From: Bradyrhizobium sp. B097 | GTDB taxonomy: Bacteria; Pseudomonadota; Alphaproteobacteria; Rhizobiales; Xanthobacteraceae | DNA length: 64,000 nt | Assembly (NCBI RefSeq): GCF_038957035.1 | Contig: NZ_CP152412.1 | Span: 2,166,501 to 2,230,500, forward strand | Direction of reading: 5' to 3' | Part shown: positions 62,774 through 64,000 of the stretch, one piece after another | Position numbering within the stretch: position 1 is the stretch's first letter | Layout: each line of letters begins with the position of its first letter | Program-made: the position numbers and the translations under genes | Notes under the pieces: generated by a model | Databases searched by the model: none | What the model was told of the DNA's origin: nothing | What the model saw: the letters and a program-made list of their open reading frames with translations, nothing else

Positions 62774-63865
62774 TCATCGCGCGGCGCGCTGGCCAAACAA
62801 TGCCGGCGCGGATCTGCCGAGCCATTCGGGGATCTGCGCCGCACCGCGCGGAAATCCGCGGGCCATGGCAAGGATGAACGCGGTCTGCCAGACGCCGAAC
62901 AGCACCAGCCAGCCCAGCAAGGTCGGCAGCCTGACGATTGCACCGTAAATGGTTCCGGCCGCGATGGCTGCGATCCAGGTCACCACGACGCTGTCGATCC
63001 GCCTGAACGCGGGGTTGGTCAGGAGCACGCCGAGAATGGTGATCGCTCCGCCCACCGCACCGCCGATGCCGCCGATCAGATAACCCATCAACGGGTTGTT
63101 GCCGAGCGTCTCGGTGATCTGAGCCGGGCTCGCGGCATTGCCGTCGACCGGGACGGTCTTCGCGTACTGGCCGAGCGCCTGAAGCGTAACGGCGCTGGCA
63201 TCATAGGCCGCGATCCATGCCGCGGTCGTGATGGCGACCACCAGCGCCAGCTGAAACCGGTCCTTGGCGCCGAACACGACATTGCAGGCGGCGATCGCCG
63301 CGCCGAAGATCACCCCGGGCAGGATCGTGATCCCGCCCGCGTCTGAGACGACGAACGAATATTGCAGGACGTTGAGCGCATAGGTCGCGACCAGGCTGCA
63401 CATGACGGCGGACGCAAGCGCCAGCACGAGGAAAGGCAAATTCGGTCGGCCGCGCGACTGCGCGCTCTCGGCCGCCAGCATGCGGTCCACCGCGGCCCGC
63501 GTCTCGGCCGCGGCACTGCCCTGCGGCTCCAGGATCGTGACCGCCTTGAGATAGGCCGGGACCTGGTCGAGCGGGGTCGGCGCCATCATCACCGGCAACA
63601 CGCGATTGCTCGGGTTCGGCCACCTGGCTCGGGCAAAGGCGAGCTCGCTCAAGGTGTAGCGTCCCTTGGTCACCGATTCCGGACTGATCAGGAACACCAT
63701 AAAATCGCTGCTTTCGATGGCTTTTTCGACGCGCGCATCGAAGCTGTCGCCCGGCGGGAGATCGTCGTGCGAAAAGAAAACGTCATGGTCGCAATTGCGC
63801 AGGGACTGAGCGATGTTGTCAGCCTGCGATTCCAATTCGGAGGGAAATGACAAAAATATGCGCAT
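62774..63865 (-). CDS. TIR-domain membrane protein
   Basis: 363 residues from ATG 63865. Residues 1 to about 130 form a TIR domain: MRIFLSFPSELESQADNIA, FFSHDDLPPGDSFDARVEKAIESS, DFMVFLISPESVTKGRYTLSELAFARARW; the Glu in SELAF takes the place of the NADase catalytic Glu. From about 140 on there are five or six membrane segments with small-residue-rich helices (MGYLIGGIGGAVGGAITILGVLL). TIR domains in bacteria cleave NAD or make NAD-derived signals in phage defence, but no effector gene is adjacent. Convergent with UPF0114, 30 bp away. Function unknown. Confidence 0.82.
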   Translation of the reverse strand: MRIFLSFPSELESQADNIAQSLRNCDHDVFFSHDDLPPGDSFDARVEKAIESSDFMVFLISPESVTKGRYTLSELAFARARWPNPSNRVLPVMMAPTPLDQVPAYLKAVTILEPQGSAAAETRAAVDRMLAAESAQSRGRPNLPFLVLALASAVMCSLVATYALNVLQYSFVVSDAGGITILPGVIFGAAIAACNVVFGAKDRFQLALVVAITTAAWIAAYDASAVTLQALGQYAKTVPVDGNAASPAQITETLGNNPLMGYLIGGIGGAVGGAITILGVLLTNPAFRRIDSVVVTWIAAIAAGTIYGAIVRLPTLLGWLVLFGVWQTAFILAMARGFPRGAAQIPEWLGRSAPALFGQRAAR

Positions 63866-63940
63866 GGCAAAACTTACCACCCAGAATTGAATTCTGACAT
63901 TGCCGAATCCGCGTTGCAATGCCTGTTTCCGCTAGTGTGC

Positions 63941-63995
63941 TGAATGCGAAGTTCGTGTGATTTCGCGGCAGCCGCTTTCACGAACTTCGCATTCA
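63941..63995. repeat. 17-bp perfect inverted repeat with 21-base loop
   Basis: TGAATGCGAAGTTCGTG (63941-63957) and CACGAACTTCGCATTCA (63979-63995) are exact reverse complements. It lies 76 bp upstream of the TIR gene start and could be a repeat-family member or a regulatory structure. The window ends 5 bp later. Confidence 0.85.
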
Positions 63996-64000
63996 TAAAG

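Overview
This 64 kb window is GC-rich chromosomal DNA from an alphaproteobacterium, most likely Bradyrhizobium or a close relative in the Nitrobacteraceae. The evidence is the fused cytochrome b/c1 gene (fbcH) behind a Rieske gene, a fused trpE(G) behind a two-Trp leader peptide, a CcrM-type GANTC methylase, a GTTC-N7-GTTC type SOS box, and several families of intergenic palindromes of the kind that fill Bradyrhizobium chromosomes. I see no rRNA, tRNA, prophage, IS element or CRISPR array. The genes look like core chromosome with a few accessory modules.

Layout. 1-4060: the end of a CCA-adding/poly(A) polymerase-type gene, a DUF2158 protein with an acidic tail, then a minus-strand run trmL-queE-queD-hemF-HAD hydrolase (tRNA wobble-base modification plus haem synthesis). 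4338-7060: the bc1 complex operon fbcF-fbcH with a clear terminator. 7228-12226: dienelactone hydrolase, an extradiol-dioxygenase-like VOC protein, the trpL attenuator and trpE(G), and apt. 12371-17292: two ParA-like ATPases, an M48 peptidase with LemA, and an Rsm22-like methyltransferase broken by a frameshift. 17339-24669: smc, a DsbA-like protein, DUF721/DciA, a higBA toxin-antitoxin module with a 33-bp operator, mutY and a thioesterase. 24805-32636: a flavin monooxygenase, two glutathione S-transferases, a LysR regulator, an NTF2-like protein, ccrM and a zinc peptidase.

32823-45856: moaB, a MarR-GNAT fusion with two palindromic operators, a glycosyltransferase, a radical SAM protein behind an SOS box, rnhB, a GT39-type membrane protein, uracil-DNA glycosylase, ETF-QO, a TPR protein and ispE. 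45871-46499 is a block of four stacked palindromic repeats. 46684-58304: an SMP-30 protein, GNAT, GMC oxidoreductase, flavin monooxygenase, MoxR ATPase, GlsB, a VWA protein, two rhodaneses, a proline/alanine-rich membrane-anchored protein and an L,D-transpeptidase. 58379-64000: a 2-hydroxyacid dehydrogenase, a small CPCC-type cysteine protein, EttA, a UPF0114 membrane protein and a TIR-domain membrane protein.

The most interesting non-coding signals are (i) about two dozen palindromic repeats in several families, some sharing an interchangeable stem-extension module and some lying directly against start codons; (ii) the complete trp attenuator with a probably leaderless peptide; (iii) the higBA promoter/operator; and (iv) the SOS box before a radical SAM gene. 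Candidates for less-described biology are the TIR protein with a multi-pass membrane half, and the paired ParA-like ATPases, one with an altered Walker A motif.
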